DNA of 25,114 nt from CANHEE01 sp043777755 (GTDB taxonomy: Bacteria > Bacteroidota > Bacteroidia > Chitinophagales > Saprospiraceae), in assembly GCA_043777755.1 (NCBI GenBank), contig JAYWHK010000177.1:1-25114 (forward strand), in the 5' to 3' direction. Every line of letters starts with the position of its first letter. Positions within the stretch are counted from its first letter, which is position 1. This document shows positions 1 through 7,907 of the stretch, one piece after another. The notes below the pieces were generated by a model, which was given only the letters and a program-made list of their open reading frames with translations, searched no databases and was not told where the DNA came from. The position numbers and the translations under genes are program-made.

Positions 1-20
1 AATTGATTTTGAATAGATAA
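1..20 (+). CDS. 3' end of a third small PD-(D/E)XK-family protein (partial)
   Basis: The first 20 bases are identical to the last 20 bases of the complete gene at 4423-5064 and read in frame as the C-terminal residues LILNR followed by a TAA stop at 18-20. The paralogue at 13660-14301 also ends in LILNR. The simplest reading is that another copy of this 213-residue family lies just left of the window on the plus strand. Similarity stops right after the stop codon. Only about six codons are visible, so nothing can be said about whether that gene is intact. Confidence 0.7.
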
Positions 21-35
21 TATATTTATTGGCAT

Positions 36-72
36 AAAAAAAAGCCCCGCCAATGTTACTTGACAGGACTTT
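36..72 (-). terminator. Intrinsic terminator of the SdrD-B protein gene
   Basis: Read on the minus strand, an 11-bp stem (62-72 pairing with 41-51, including a few G-U pairs) encloses a 10-base loop and runs into a U tract (A run 36-43 on the plus strand). It lies about 40 bases past the stop codon of the minus-strand gene ending at 110. Confidence 0.7.
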
Positions 73-109
73 CATTATAAGAAATCAATTTTTACCAAAA
101 GAATAAAGT

Positions 110-3100
110 TTATATTTTTGTCACCTTTACAGGGCTACAAACTTTTGGCGGACAAGGTATTGCACACGTTTTTGTAGGTGTAGTAATCGTCAAGTCTATA
201 AAACAATCATTTGCAGCATTGAAAATACGAACTGTATATTGTGTATTGTGTTTTAATGCTATAAAACTTATTGCACCTGCCGTTACTACGCCTGTTGTAC
301 TTGCGTAATCTGTTCCTGTATAAGTTGCACCTTCTACTATACCTGCTTTGTCGGCATTGGTGATGCCAGTAAAATCTATTTTTGCATCGTTGTTAGCGGT
401 TGTACCTGTACAAGTGCCTGCCGTTGGGGTATTTGTACCTGCGGTTGGTGGTGTACAAGGGATAACACACGTTTTTGTAGGCGTTATAATCGTCAAGTCT
501 ATAAAACAATCATTCGCAGCATTAAATATACGAACTGTATATTGTGTATTGTGTTTTAATGCTATAAAACTTATTGCACCTGCCGTTACTACGCCTGTCG
601 TACTTGCGTAATCTGTTCCTGTATAAGTTGCGCCTTCTACGATACCTGCTTTATCTGCATTTGTAATACCTGTAAAGTCTATTTTTGCGTCGTTGTTAGG
701 CGTTGTGCCTGTACAAGTACCTGCGGCAGGGGTGTTTGTGCCTGCCGTTGGTGGTGTACAAGGAATTAAACACGTTTTTGCAGGTGTTGTAATTGTCACA
801 TCTATAAAACAATCATTCGCAGCGTTGAATATACGAACTGTATATTGTGTATTGTGTTTTAAACTTGTAAAACTTGTTGCTCCTGCCGTTACTACACCAG
901 TCGTACTTGCGTAATCCGTTCCCGTATAAGTTGCACCTTCCACAATACCTGCTTTATCGGCATTGGTAATACCTGTAAAATCTATTTTTGCATCGTTGTT
1001 TGGCGTTGTGCCAGTACAAGTTCCTTCTGTTGGTGTATTTGTACCTGCCGTTGGTTGCGTACAAGCACAATTTACTATTCCTACTGTTATCGTAGTATCT
1101 TTGTAACAACATTCGCCACTATAAAAACGAACTTTGTAGGTTTCGCCAGCATTTGGAATAGCCGTTTGCAAATCTACTGGAAGCGCAATCGTTGTCGCTG
1201 TTGCAAAAGTAGTATCTCCTGTCCATGTACTTGTACCTGTTTTGATGCGGTATTTTGTATAGGTGGAATTGATAGCCGTTAAGGTTATTTTCCCATTATT
1301 GTTAGCGGTTGTGCCTGTACAAGTTGCAGGAGTATTTGTAATCGTTGCCGCAAGATTTGGATTGGTGCAATAAAAACCAGCATCAAGCGTATGATTGACA
1401 GAACCTATTGCACCCGTCATCAGATTGATACAAAATACACCACTTACAAGGTCTGCATCGCTGTCATTTTGGTCATTTCCAGTGTTCGTAGTTGCATCTT
1501 TTGTAGTGACTGTAAATTGTCCTAAACCTGCTATGTTTAAGTTTGTACCCGACATTTGCGTTTCTCCAAACACTAATTTGTAAGCCGTAGCTGCCAAAAG
1601 TGTCGTATCAACACCCGTGCCGTCCCAAGTACCTGTTCCTATTTTTGATTTTGAAGAAAAATAATATTCTCCGTTTGTGCCAGTTATTGTGCTTGCAATT
1701 TTTGTTGCCCCTTTGTAAAGGCTTACATTCACACCTGATAAGGATTTTTCACAAGCATCTTGTACGCCATCTTTGTCCACATCAAGCCACACATAATTAC
1801 CAACTTCGAGATAGGTTGGTGTATTACAAGCCAATTCTATATCGCCTAAGCCAACTGATTTACCAAAAAGACCTTCTGCCATTTGACCTTGATAGATACC
1901 ATAGCCACTATTTCTTACACCTGTGGTATTATTGGAGTGTATGATACCGCCTACACTGAAAGGATTGGGCCAAAAACCTGCTGGAATTTCAAAACCAAGC
2001 GGGTCAAATACAGTTGAAACGACCTCATTAGAACCAGGGCGCAATGCCAATGCCCCATAAGCAATTTCGGAATGGTCTAAACTAGGCGCACCACCATTGT
2101 AGGTAAAAATAAAATTATCGTCATAAAATTCGCCAAATCCGGGTCCTTGGTTATTGCTCGGGCTTGCACCTGTGGAAGGTCCTGCTTTGGCAGCATTTTC
2201 TAGGATATACGTGCCATTTGAATAATAGGCTTTCAAAATATCGCCACAAGCCAAGCCTGAATAGGATTGCGTACCTGTTGGACCATAGTTTTCCGCACCT
2301 GCCAAAATTGCAGATCTATCCAAGAAACCTAAAACCATAGAACCATCAATATCAAATTCTATATCGGATAACAATGGCGTTGGATATGCCCATTGGCGAG
2401 TACTACCTATAGTACGGTATGGATTGGTCATGGTATTCCAATCGTCTGTCCATGGATACCAACCTGTTCTGGTTACAATATTGACATCATTCTGTCCAAA
2501 ACCCTTTGGATAAGTCAAAGGAAAATCAAAAACTGTTGTCCATGTTGCGCCATTGAGTTTATAGACAAAAGCACGTAGGTCAGATTTGTTTTGAGAAGTA
2601 CTCGCATCGCAAACAACCCCAACGTAGGTTTCGCCTTTATAGACTTTCAAACCAAATGGACGTGCAACGCCACCTGAACAACCAGGGTCTGGTACAGTAT
2701 GTGCTACGGCAGTCGTAGGTTTGGTCACACCATCAGCATTGAAGGCGGTAATATCTATGGAATATATTTTTTTATCATACAAATTTGTGAACCAAAGCGT
2801 ATTACCGTCATCACTTATTTCCAAATCGCCCATACCTGCTCGTCCTATTTGCGAAATCGTGCTTGGGTCGTTAGAAGGTGTAGTTTTATCGCCAACCAAA
2901 CCACGTGCTGTATTGCTCAATACTGGATTAGATGCGTCTTCTATGGTTACGCCTAAATCTGTTTTTACATTGATAAATTCCGTCGTCGTTGGAGCTGCTG
3001 GGTTGGTCAAGTCTGTGATATAGATTTCGCCCAATCCTTTGTCACCCAATCCTGCGTGACGACGCAAAAAAGCAGACGTGAACATTCGTTTTGTCTTTTT

Positions 3101-4090
3101 ATTGTAGGCATTTCCCCATTGCGAACCAACATTGTACGCATCAGTTACTTTTGTGTTGGCTGGATAACCCGCTGTATTCGGCGAGCCTGTATAATCATAA
3201 GGGAAAGTAACTATACCTGCTGCGGTTGCTGCGGTGCTTCCTGTAATTCTTGGGTCGCCATTTCCAAATACAGGAATGTAAATATTAGGATTGTTTTGGC
3301 AATAATCATTCGGATCGACTACGCCCAAATCAACGCTACAATCTGCTGCTGCAACGAATTGTGTTGTCGTGCGCCCGTCAGTTCCATTGACAGTTCCTTG
3401 TCCGTAAAGGCTCGGAATACCCGAAAACTCTACACGTACAGGATATTTTGCCGCAGGAACACTCAAAATGTATTTACCCAAGGCATCAGTCGTCGTCGTA
3501 TAAATCGTACCGTCACAAGCAATTGCTGTAACCGTAACACCTGCCAAACCTGTGGTTTCGCCACTGTCTTTTACGCCGTCAGTATCATAATCGTTAAAAA
3601 CTGTACCGCCCATATCTGTACCACTCGTACAACTTAATGGCGGACAAGCTACTGGTGCATTGATTGTTTTGCTGTCTTTACAAGTAGATGCAGCAAAACT
3701 AGCACCAAAAAAGGCTTCTATGGTTTGTCCTGCTGTACCATCGGCAGGAACTTCAAATGCTACTACTTGTGGCGACACAATCGTTTGACTTTGATTGCCC
3801 ACTTGATAACCATAATTGACGGTTATAGCACCTGGTGTAATTGTTTTTGTTTGCCCTGCAAAAGTAACACTAATATTTCCACTTGGTGGGTTTTTCCAAG
3901 CAACTTCTACACTCACGGTTGCTTTGCTTGCTCCTGTATTTTGATAACAACCTGATACGGTTGGCTTTATGGTAACACTGCACTGAGCGTTAGCTGCGAC
4001 AGTGAGTATTAGTAGAATGTTACTAATTAAAGCAATTTTTTTGAAAATTGCAGTTGAAAAAGCGTAAAAGTAGTAGTTTTTAACTCTCAT
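110..4090 (-). CDS. Large secreted SdrD-B-domain surface protein with tandem C-terminal repeats
   Basis: About 1326 residues. I start at the ATG at 4090; the longer frame begins with a GTG at 4111 and adds only seven residues. An N-terminal signal peptide ends near ANAQ/C (about residue 36). Two SdrD B-like (Cna-B-like) modules are visible, at about 160-225 (GGTVFNDYDTDGVKDSGE) and about 770-885 (VGNYVWLDVDKDGVQD). Between them lies a long domain with propeller-like repeats. A Cys-rich Thr/Asn-rich module follows, then three near-identical 101-residue repeats (CTPPTAGTNTP...). The protein ends in a short tail, CPPKVCSPVKVTKI. I see no classic T9SS type A domain. It is probably an exported adhesin-like or structural protein; substrate or ligand unknown. 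Family calls are from motif recognition, function is inferred. A terminator follows; the gene is divergent from the one at 4423. Confidence 0.85.
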   Translation of the reverse strand: MRVKNYYFYAFSTAIFKKIALISNILLILTVAANAQCSVTIKPTVSGCYQNTGASKATVSVEVAWKNPPSGNISVTFAGQTKTITPGAITVNYGYQVGNQSQTIVSPQVVAFEVPADGTAGQTIEAFFGASFAASTCKDSKTINAPVACPPLSCTSGTDMGGTVFNDYDTDGVKDSGETTGLAGVTVTAIACDGTIYTTTTDALGKYILSVPAAKYPVRVEFSGIPSLYGQGTVNGTDGRTTTQFVAAADCSVDLGVVDPNDYCQNNPNIYIPVFGNGDPRITGSTAATAAGIVTFPYDYTGSPNTAGYPANTKVTDAYNVGSQWGNAYNKKTKRMFTSAFLRRHAGLGDKGLGEIYITDLTNPAAPTTTEFINVKTDLGVTIEDASNPVLSNTARGLVGDKTTPSNDPSTISQIGRAGMGDLEISDDGNTLWFTNLYDKKIYSIDITAFNADGVTKPTTAVAHTVPDPGCSGGVARPFGLKVYKGETYVGVVCDASTSQNKSDLRAFVYKLNGATWTTVFDFPLTYPKGFGQNDVNIVTRTGWYPWTDDWNTMTNPYRTIGSTRQWAYPTPLLSDIEFDIDGSMVLGFLDRSAILAGAENYGPTGTQSYSGLACGDILKAYYSNGTYILENAAKAGPSTGASPSNNQGPGFGEFYDDNFIFTYNGGAPSLDHSEIAYGALALRPGSNEVVSTVFDPLGFEIPAGFWPNPFSVGGIIHSNNTTGVRNSGYGIYQGQMAEGLFGKSVGLGDIELACNTPTYLEVGNYVWLDVDKDGVQDACEKSLSGVNVSLYKGATKIASTITGTNGEYYFSSKSKIGTGTWDGTGVDTTLLAATAYKLVFGETQMSGTNLNIAGLGQFTVTTKDATTNTGNDQNDSDADLVSGVFCINLMTGAIGSVNHTLDAGFYCTNPNLAATITNTPATCTGTTANNNGKITLTAINSTYTKYRIKTGTSTWTGDTTFATATTIALPVDLQTAIPNAGETYKVRFYSGECCYKDTTITVGIVNCACTQPTAGTNTPTEGTCTGTTPNNDAKIDFTGITNADKAGIVEGATYTGTDYASTTGVVTAGATSFTSLKHNTQYTVRIFNAANDCFIDVTITTPAKTCLIPCTPPTAGTNTPAAGTCTGTTPNNDAKIDFTGITNADKAGIVEGATYTGTDYASTTGVVTAGAISFIALKHNTQYTVRIFNAANDCFIDLTIITPTKTCVIPCTPPTAGTNTPTAGTCTGTTANNDAKIDFTGITNADKAGIVEGATYTGTDYASTTGVVTAGAISFIALKHNTQYTVRIFNAANDCFIDLTITTPTKTCAIPCPPKVCSPVKVTKI
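155..1063 (-). repeat. Three in-frame 303-bp tandem repeats
   Basis: Units lie at 761-1063, 458-760 and 155-457, each exactly 303 bp (101 codons), inside the SdrD-B protein gene. The DNA is nearly as conserved as the protein, which implies recent duplication or ongoing gene conversion. Each unit holds the same cysteine pattern and a core resembling a beta-sandwich (NTQYTVRIFNAANDC). A more diverged relative of the unit lies just N-terminal to the array. Confidence 0.95.
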
Positions 4091-4136
4091 ATTTGTAAAA
4101 ATTGATGACACTATGTCTTGGTAATTATGAATAAAA

Positions 4137-4396
4137 TTGGTAATTTTTATTTGTATAGCAAAAATACAGGTATATAATAAAGTAATCTACCCTATTCTTA
4201 TTTGTAGTGTGACATTACATGAATAATACTTAAAAAAAAAAAATTACATAAAACATTAATTTTCAGTGTTTTATAAAAAAAAGAGTAATATAATTTCATG
4301 TTTTACGTATATATTCAACATAATTATAATTTGAAATTATTTTTGTTTGGCGCGTCATATTTGGGCTTTTTTTAGCGAAAAAAGTGTATCTTTGTG
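4137..4396 (+). repeat. Duplicated 260-bp leader, copy A
   Basis: This stretch matches 5347-5606 over the same length, roughly 85% identical by eye and essentially ungapped overall. It ends at a promoter -7 element, 26 bases before the ATG at 4423. It fills almost all of the gap between the divergent SdrD-B gene and the small nuclease gene. The core is extremely AT-rich. No open reading frame is apparent in it. Confidence 0.85.
4360..4394 (+). promoter_or_regulatory. Bacteroidetes-type promoter for the gene at 4423
   Basis: A -33 TTTG at 4360-4363 and a -7 TATCTTTG at 4387-4394 (consensus TAnnTTTG) are 23 bases apart. This is at the long end of the known range. The expected transcript start is about 20 bases before the ATG. 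The same elements recur in leader copy B. Confidence 0.65.
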
Positions 4397-4422
4397 GAAT
4401 AATTCATTTAAAATGAGATAGA

Positions 4423-5064
4423 ATGGAAAATATAGAAAAATTAAATCATTATGATGGGTCAGAAGTGTTAGAGCGCTTCGATATTAAAAAAAATATGACT
4501 TGTCATATTTTAAAAGACTGGCTTAATGTAGAGGGAACTCTAACAAGTATAGAATTGGGCATTTTAGAAGATGTTCGTTTTGACTTGGAAAAAGATGGTC
4601 GTTATTGGAATGAAGAAGAATTAAAACTCAACTTCATCGCTTTGGTGTTTTATTTAGCTAAGATAAATGTAAAAGATGAAATTAAAGTTTTTTATGAGCG
4701 ACCAATTAGTGGGAAAGTAGAAAACATAAATATTTCAGTTAAAGTAGATGCTATGATAGCATCAGCAACGGCAGCTAATCGCCCAAAAGTACCTTATTTT
4801 TTTCTTCAAGAGTTCAAACGCTCTCTTGGAGATGATCATGACCCCGAAGGTCAAATGCTCGCTGCTATGATATTGGCGCAAGAACTCAATCAAGATGGCA
4901 AACCATTGTATGGTTGTTGGTTGCAAGGGAAAAACTGGAATTTTACTACTTTAATAGGACGTGATTATTGTGTTAGTAAACAGTTTGATGCCACAGATAT
5001 GGAAGACCTACACCAAATTGTTTTCATTTTGCGGAAGCTCAAAGAATTGATTTTGAATAGATAA
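4423..5064 (+). CDS. Small PD-(D/E)XK nuclease-like protein, copy 1
   Basis: 213 residues, no signal peptide, presumably cytoplasmic. The putative nuclease core is D109 in VKVDAMIAS, then E130 and K132 in FFLQEFKR, the D...ExK pattern of the PD-(D/E)XK fold. A conserved DPEGQMLAAM follows, supplying Q144, and then YGCWLQG. Proteins with this layout occur widely in Bacteroidetes and Cyanobacteria as hypothetical proteins; cleavage activity is inferred, not shown. A same-length paralogue lies at 13660-14301 and the end of a third at 1-20. The start follows a good promoter at the end of leader copy A. It may act in DNA restriction, repair or mobile-element maintenance; the sequence does not decide. 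No clear terminator follows. Confidence 0.8.
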   Translation: MENIEKLNHYDGSEVLERFDIKKNMTCHILKDWLNVEGTLTSIELGILEDVRFDLEKDGRYWNEEELKLNFIALVFYLAKINVKDEIKVFYERPISGKVENINISVKVDAMIASATAANRPKVPYFFLQEFKRSLGDDHDPEGQMLAAMILAQELNQDGKPLYGCWLQGKNWNFTTLIGRDYCVSKQFDATDMEDLHQIVFILRKLKELILNR

Positions 5065-5180
5065 AAAAATAAAATTACTGTACACTTATCATTACTGTAT
5101 ATCGTGTTTAGTAGCTGTAATATACGATTTTGTTGTAAATATCACTCTTTTTTATACCCACTTTTTTTTAGAAAAAAAAG

Positions 5181-5339
5181 GGCATCCTTCATATTTCTTG
5201 AAAAGTAGTTGACAGTTTGGTTTTTAACTTTTTTTTATTTTCTATTTTAAAATATTGATTATCAGTACTTTAACTTTCAAAAAAAAAGAAAAAAGTGTAA
5301 ATCAATTTTATAAAGTGTCAACTACTTGTGAAGGATGCC
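5181..5339. mobile_element. 159-bp inverted-repeat element (MITE-like)
   Basis: The ends are inverted repeats in two blocks: GGCATCCTTCA (5181-5191) pairs with TGAAGGATGCC (5329-5339), and AAGTAGTTGACA (5203-5214) pairs with TGTCAACTACTT (5316-5327). The left arm carries about ten extra bases between the blocks. The interior is very AT-rich and noncoding. No clear target duplication is visible, so it may be an old non-autonomous insertion or a structured RNA region. Its right end lies eight bases from leader copy B. Confidence 0.55.
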
Positions 5340-5346
5340 AAATAAG

Positions 5347-5606
5347 TTAGTGAATTTTTATTGGTATAGCAAAAATGTAGGTATAAAATAAAGCAATCAA
5401 CCTTATTATTATGTATAGTGTGACAGTACGTGAATGATATTTAATAAAAAAAATAATTACATAAAACATTAATTTTCAATATTTTATAAAAAAAAACAAT
5501 ATAATCTCATATTTCATGTATATATTCAATATAATTATAATTTGATTTTTTTTTGCTTGGCGCATCATAATTTGGGCTTTTTTTAGCGAAAAAGTGTATC
5601 TTTGTG
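5347..5606 (+). repeat. Duplicated 260-bp leader, copy B
   Basis: This is the second copy of the leader seen at 4137-4396, ending in the same promoter and placed 39 bases before the ATG of the AAA/nuclease fusion gene. The remainder of the 5065-5645 gap holds AT-rich DNA and the 159-bp inverted-repeat element; I see no gene there. Confidence 0.85.
5571..5604 (+). promoter_or_regulatory. Bacteroidetes-type promoter for the gene at 5646
   Basis: A -33 TTTG at 5571-5574 and a -7 TATCTTTG at 5597-5604 are 22 bases apart. They are the direct equivalents of the elements in leader copy A. Confidence 0.65.
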
Positions 5607-5645
5607 CAAGATTTTAATAGAAAACTCTATTTTTAAGCAAAAAAC

Positions 5646-7196
5646 ATGGCAAAAAAATTCAATATAACAGGCAACTGTCATGCAAATATGCACTACATGG
5701 CAGATATTTCTAAGAAATTAAAGCGCACTTTTGCAATGGTCGAAAGTGGTGATTATTTTATTATTAATCGCCCAAGACAGTATGGAAAAACAACAACCCT
5801 TTTTGCTATTGAAGAAAGAGCAATGCAAGAAAAAGATTATGTTGTTTTCAACATTACTTTTGAAGGTTTGAATGAAAAAAACTTTGAAGATGCTGATACG
5901 TTTAGAAACTTTTTCCTTGATTTATTAAAAACAATAAACAAACAGACTCGTCAAGTTGAAAATATTATACTTGAAAGTGCTTATCAAGAAGTTTCTTTAA
6001 GTAATGCAATCCAAATCATTTGTGAAAAAATAGATAAAAAAGTCATTCTCATTATTGATGAAGTAGATAAAAGCACTAATAATCAATTGTTTTTGAGCTT
6101 TTTAGGTACTTTAAGAGCCTTGTATTTGAATAGGATACGTTCTCATACCTTTCACTCCGTCATTTTGGCTGGCGTACATGATGTCAAATCGTTGAAGTTA
6201 AAACTTCGCCCCGATGAAGAAGAAAAACTAAACTCTCCTTGGAATATCGCTGCCGATTATAAGGTGGACATGAACCTACAAATTGACGAAATCAAACCAA
6301 TGTTGGCAGATTATTGTCAAGAGCGAGGCGTGATAATGAACATTGATGAAATTGCGGAACGATTGTTTTATTACACTTCGGGTTATCCGTTTTTGGTCAG
6401 TAAATTGTGCAAAATGATAGATGAGCATATTTTACCAGAAAGAGAAAATCAAGAATGGACGGCAGATGATGTAGAATTAGCCGTAAAAGAATTGGTAAAA
6501 GAAAGCAATGCAAATTTTGACACCTTGGTTAAAAATTTGGAAAATAACAAAGAACTCTACGAATTGGTCTATAAAATAGTGGTTGAAAATGAAAAAATGT
6601 TGTTCAATATCCACAATCCTACCACTAATTTTGCATCAATATATGGTATTTTAGTCAGTAAAAATGGTAGTGCCGTGGTGCATAATCGTATTTATCAAGA
6701 AGTTATCGTCAATTATATGACAGATAAAATGCACCAATTTCAAATATCCAAAGGCGCGAATTTTGGAACAGGTTACAAAAACGCAGACAAAACGCTCAAT
6801 ATGGAAGCTGTAATGTTAGGTTTTCAAGCGTTTATGAAAAAAGAATACAGCAAAAAAGACCGAAAATTTTTAGAAAAAAATGGTCGTTTGGTATTTTTGG
6901 CGTTCATAAAACCTATCATCAACGGTTCAGGTTACGACTTCAAAGAACCTCAAATTTCGGACGAAAAACGCCTTGATGTGGTGATTACCTACTTGCATCA
7001 AAAATTTGTTGCCGAACTCAAACTTTGGTATGGACCAAAAGCACACGAAGAAGGACTGGAACAATTGTGCGATTATTTAGACCGCCAAAATCTCGACACA
7101 GGCTATCTTCTCATTTTTGACCATTCCGAAATAAAAAAATGGCATTCCGAATGGATTGAAACGGCTGGCAAAAAGATATTTATCGCTTGGGTGTGA
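5646..7196 (+). CDS. AAA-like ATPase fused to a PD-(D/E)XK nuclease domain
   Basis: 516 residues. The N-terminal ATPase domain has a Walker A-type loop, RPRQYGKTT (42-50), and a Walker B, VILIIDEVD (133-141), as in the AAA-like ATPase families common in Bacteroidetes. A helical middle region follows (about 230-420). The C-terminus has a PD-(D/E)XK core: D444 in RLDVVITYLH, then E457 and K459 in VAELKLWYG, followed by the usual EQLCDYLDRQNLDTGYLLIF segment. All three expected catalytic residues are present, so a metal-dependent nuclease is plausible, but activity and target are inferred. It shares its leader with the small nuclease gene upstream, so the two may be co-expressed. A second protein of this architecture is encoded at 15776-17323. 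Confidence 0.85.
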   Translation: MAKKFNITGNCHANMHYMADISKKLKRTFAMVESGDYFIINRPRQYGKTTTLFAIEERAMQEKDYVVFNITFEGLNEKNFEDADTFRNFFLDLLKTINKQTRQVENIILESAYQEVSLSNAIQIICEKIDKKVILIIDEVDKSTNNQLFLSFLGTLRALYLNRIRSHTFHSVILAGVHDVKSLKLKLRPDEEEKLNSPWNIAADYKVDMNLQIDEIKPMLADYCQERGVIMNIDEIAERLFYYTSGYPFLVSKLCKMIDEHILPERENQEWTADDVELAVKELVKESNANFDTLVKNLENNKELYELVYKIVVENEKMLFNIHNPTTNFASIYGILVSKNGSAVVHNRIYQEVIVNYMTDKMHQFQISKGANFGTGYKNADKTLNMEAVMLGFQAFMKKEYSKKDRKFLEKNGRLVFLAFIKPIINGSGYDFKEPQISDEKRLDVVITYLHQKFVAELKLWYGPKAHEEGLEQLCDYLDRQNLDTGYLLIFDHSEIKKWHSEWIETAGKKIFIAWV

Positions 7197-7210
7197 TTTT
7201 CTTGAATAAA

Positions 7211-7812
7211 ATCGAGTAGGAGGAAAAGAATAACGTACGTTATTCTTTTCCGACCTCTCACACTTGCGGTGTCCCTTCTTCCGTTTTGCTAAATAGCCCG
7301 CCTAACATTACGCCACTGCGTAAATATTTCCCTATCAGCGACAATACTCGTTTGTCCTCTATTCGCTTCCCTAATAAGTGCATCAAATAATTGCGAGAAT
7401 TTGTCGCCGGCTTCCTTCAGATTCGTCTTCACAAACGACACCCTTGCCTCTAACTAATACTTCCCCCTATCAGGCAATGTCATTAAGCTAAGGAATCTGA
7501 ATCTATATTTTATAAATAATTGATTTTCAAGATTTTAAATATTTTATAAATCTTCAAAATACTGTAAAATTTGCATAAAAAATATCATCATGTCACACTT
7601 TGGCTAAGGGCAAAAAAATCACACTATGAGATGAGTATTTTTTAGCAAAAAATTTTATTTTTTAAGGCTTTATTTTTTGAATAAATTTTATAATCAATTG
7701 ATTTTTAGATAATTATGAAAAAATGGCTATAAAACTCTTAGCTTAATGACATTGCCCTATCAGGGTGTATAGTGGACTTCAACCACAAAGCTATTGCCCA
7801 TGTTGGGCGCAC
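7211..7812 (-). other. Decayed group IIC-type intron (ORF-less relic), split by a MITE
   Basis: Read on the minus strand, it starts with the group II 5' signature GTGCGCCC (7812-7805). It then carries domain I blocks I recognise from class C introns: CAAGGGTGTC (7446-7437) and GAATCTGAAGGAAGC (7424-7410). It ends with a domain VI-like hairpin, GAGAGGTCGG, a long perfect stem (7222-7251) and CCTCCTACTCGAT, with 3' end at 7211. The preceding DNA is a terminator with its T tract, the preferred target of class C introns. Without the inserted MITE and its duplication the intron is about 312 nt. A normal one is about 2 kb, so the reverse transcriptase ORF and much of the ribozyme are gone. I could not recognise a normal domain V, so splicing is unlikely. 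Confidence 0.82.
7466..7763. mobile_element. 282-bp MITE with 8-bp target duplication inside the intron
   Basis: The element proper is 7474-7755. Its ends are perfect 19-bp inverted repeats, GCAATGTCATTAAGCTAAG at 7474-7492 and its complement at 7737-7755. It is flanked by the direct repeat CCTATCAG (7466-7473 and 7756-7763), which is the target duplication. The interior is AT-rich and noncoding, so it must have been mobilised by a transposase encoded elsewhere. Removing it plus one copy of the duplication restores a continuous group II intron domain I. Confidence 0.88.
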
Positions 7813-7846
7813 AAAAAAAACCTCTACTTGAAAAAACAAGTAGAGG
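7813..7846 (-). terminator. Intrinsic terminator of the CHRD/DUF4394 gene
   Basis: A perfect 10-bp stem (7821-7830 with 7837-7846) and a 6-base loop run into an eight-base U tract (7813-7820) on the minus strand. It lies about 60 bases past the stop at 7908. The group II intron begins at the very next base. Confidence 0.9.
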
Positions 7847-7907
7847 TACACACTCAATTCAAAAAATCAAAAAAGTCATGCGTTAAAAAACCAATTCTAT
7901 TTCGTTA

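Noticed and set aside
348..914. Plus-strand open frames opposite the 303-bp repeats
   Set aside because: They are repeated mirror frames of the tandem array in the SdrD-B protein gene; they have no promoter and no recognisable domain.
7222..7251. 30-bp perfect palindrome as terminator of the AAA/nuclease fusion gene
   Set aside because: It fits the domain VI stem of the group II intron, with the flanking GAGAGGTCGG and CCTCCTACTCGAT. It has no loop and no T tract. It may still slow transcription, but that is secondary.
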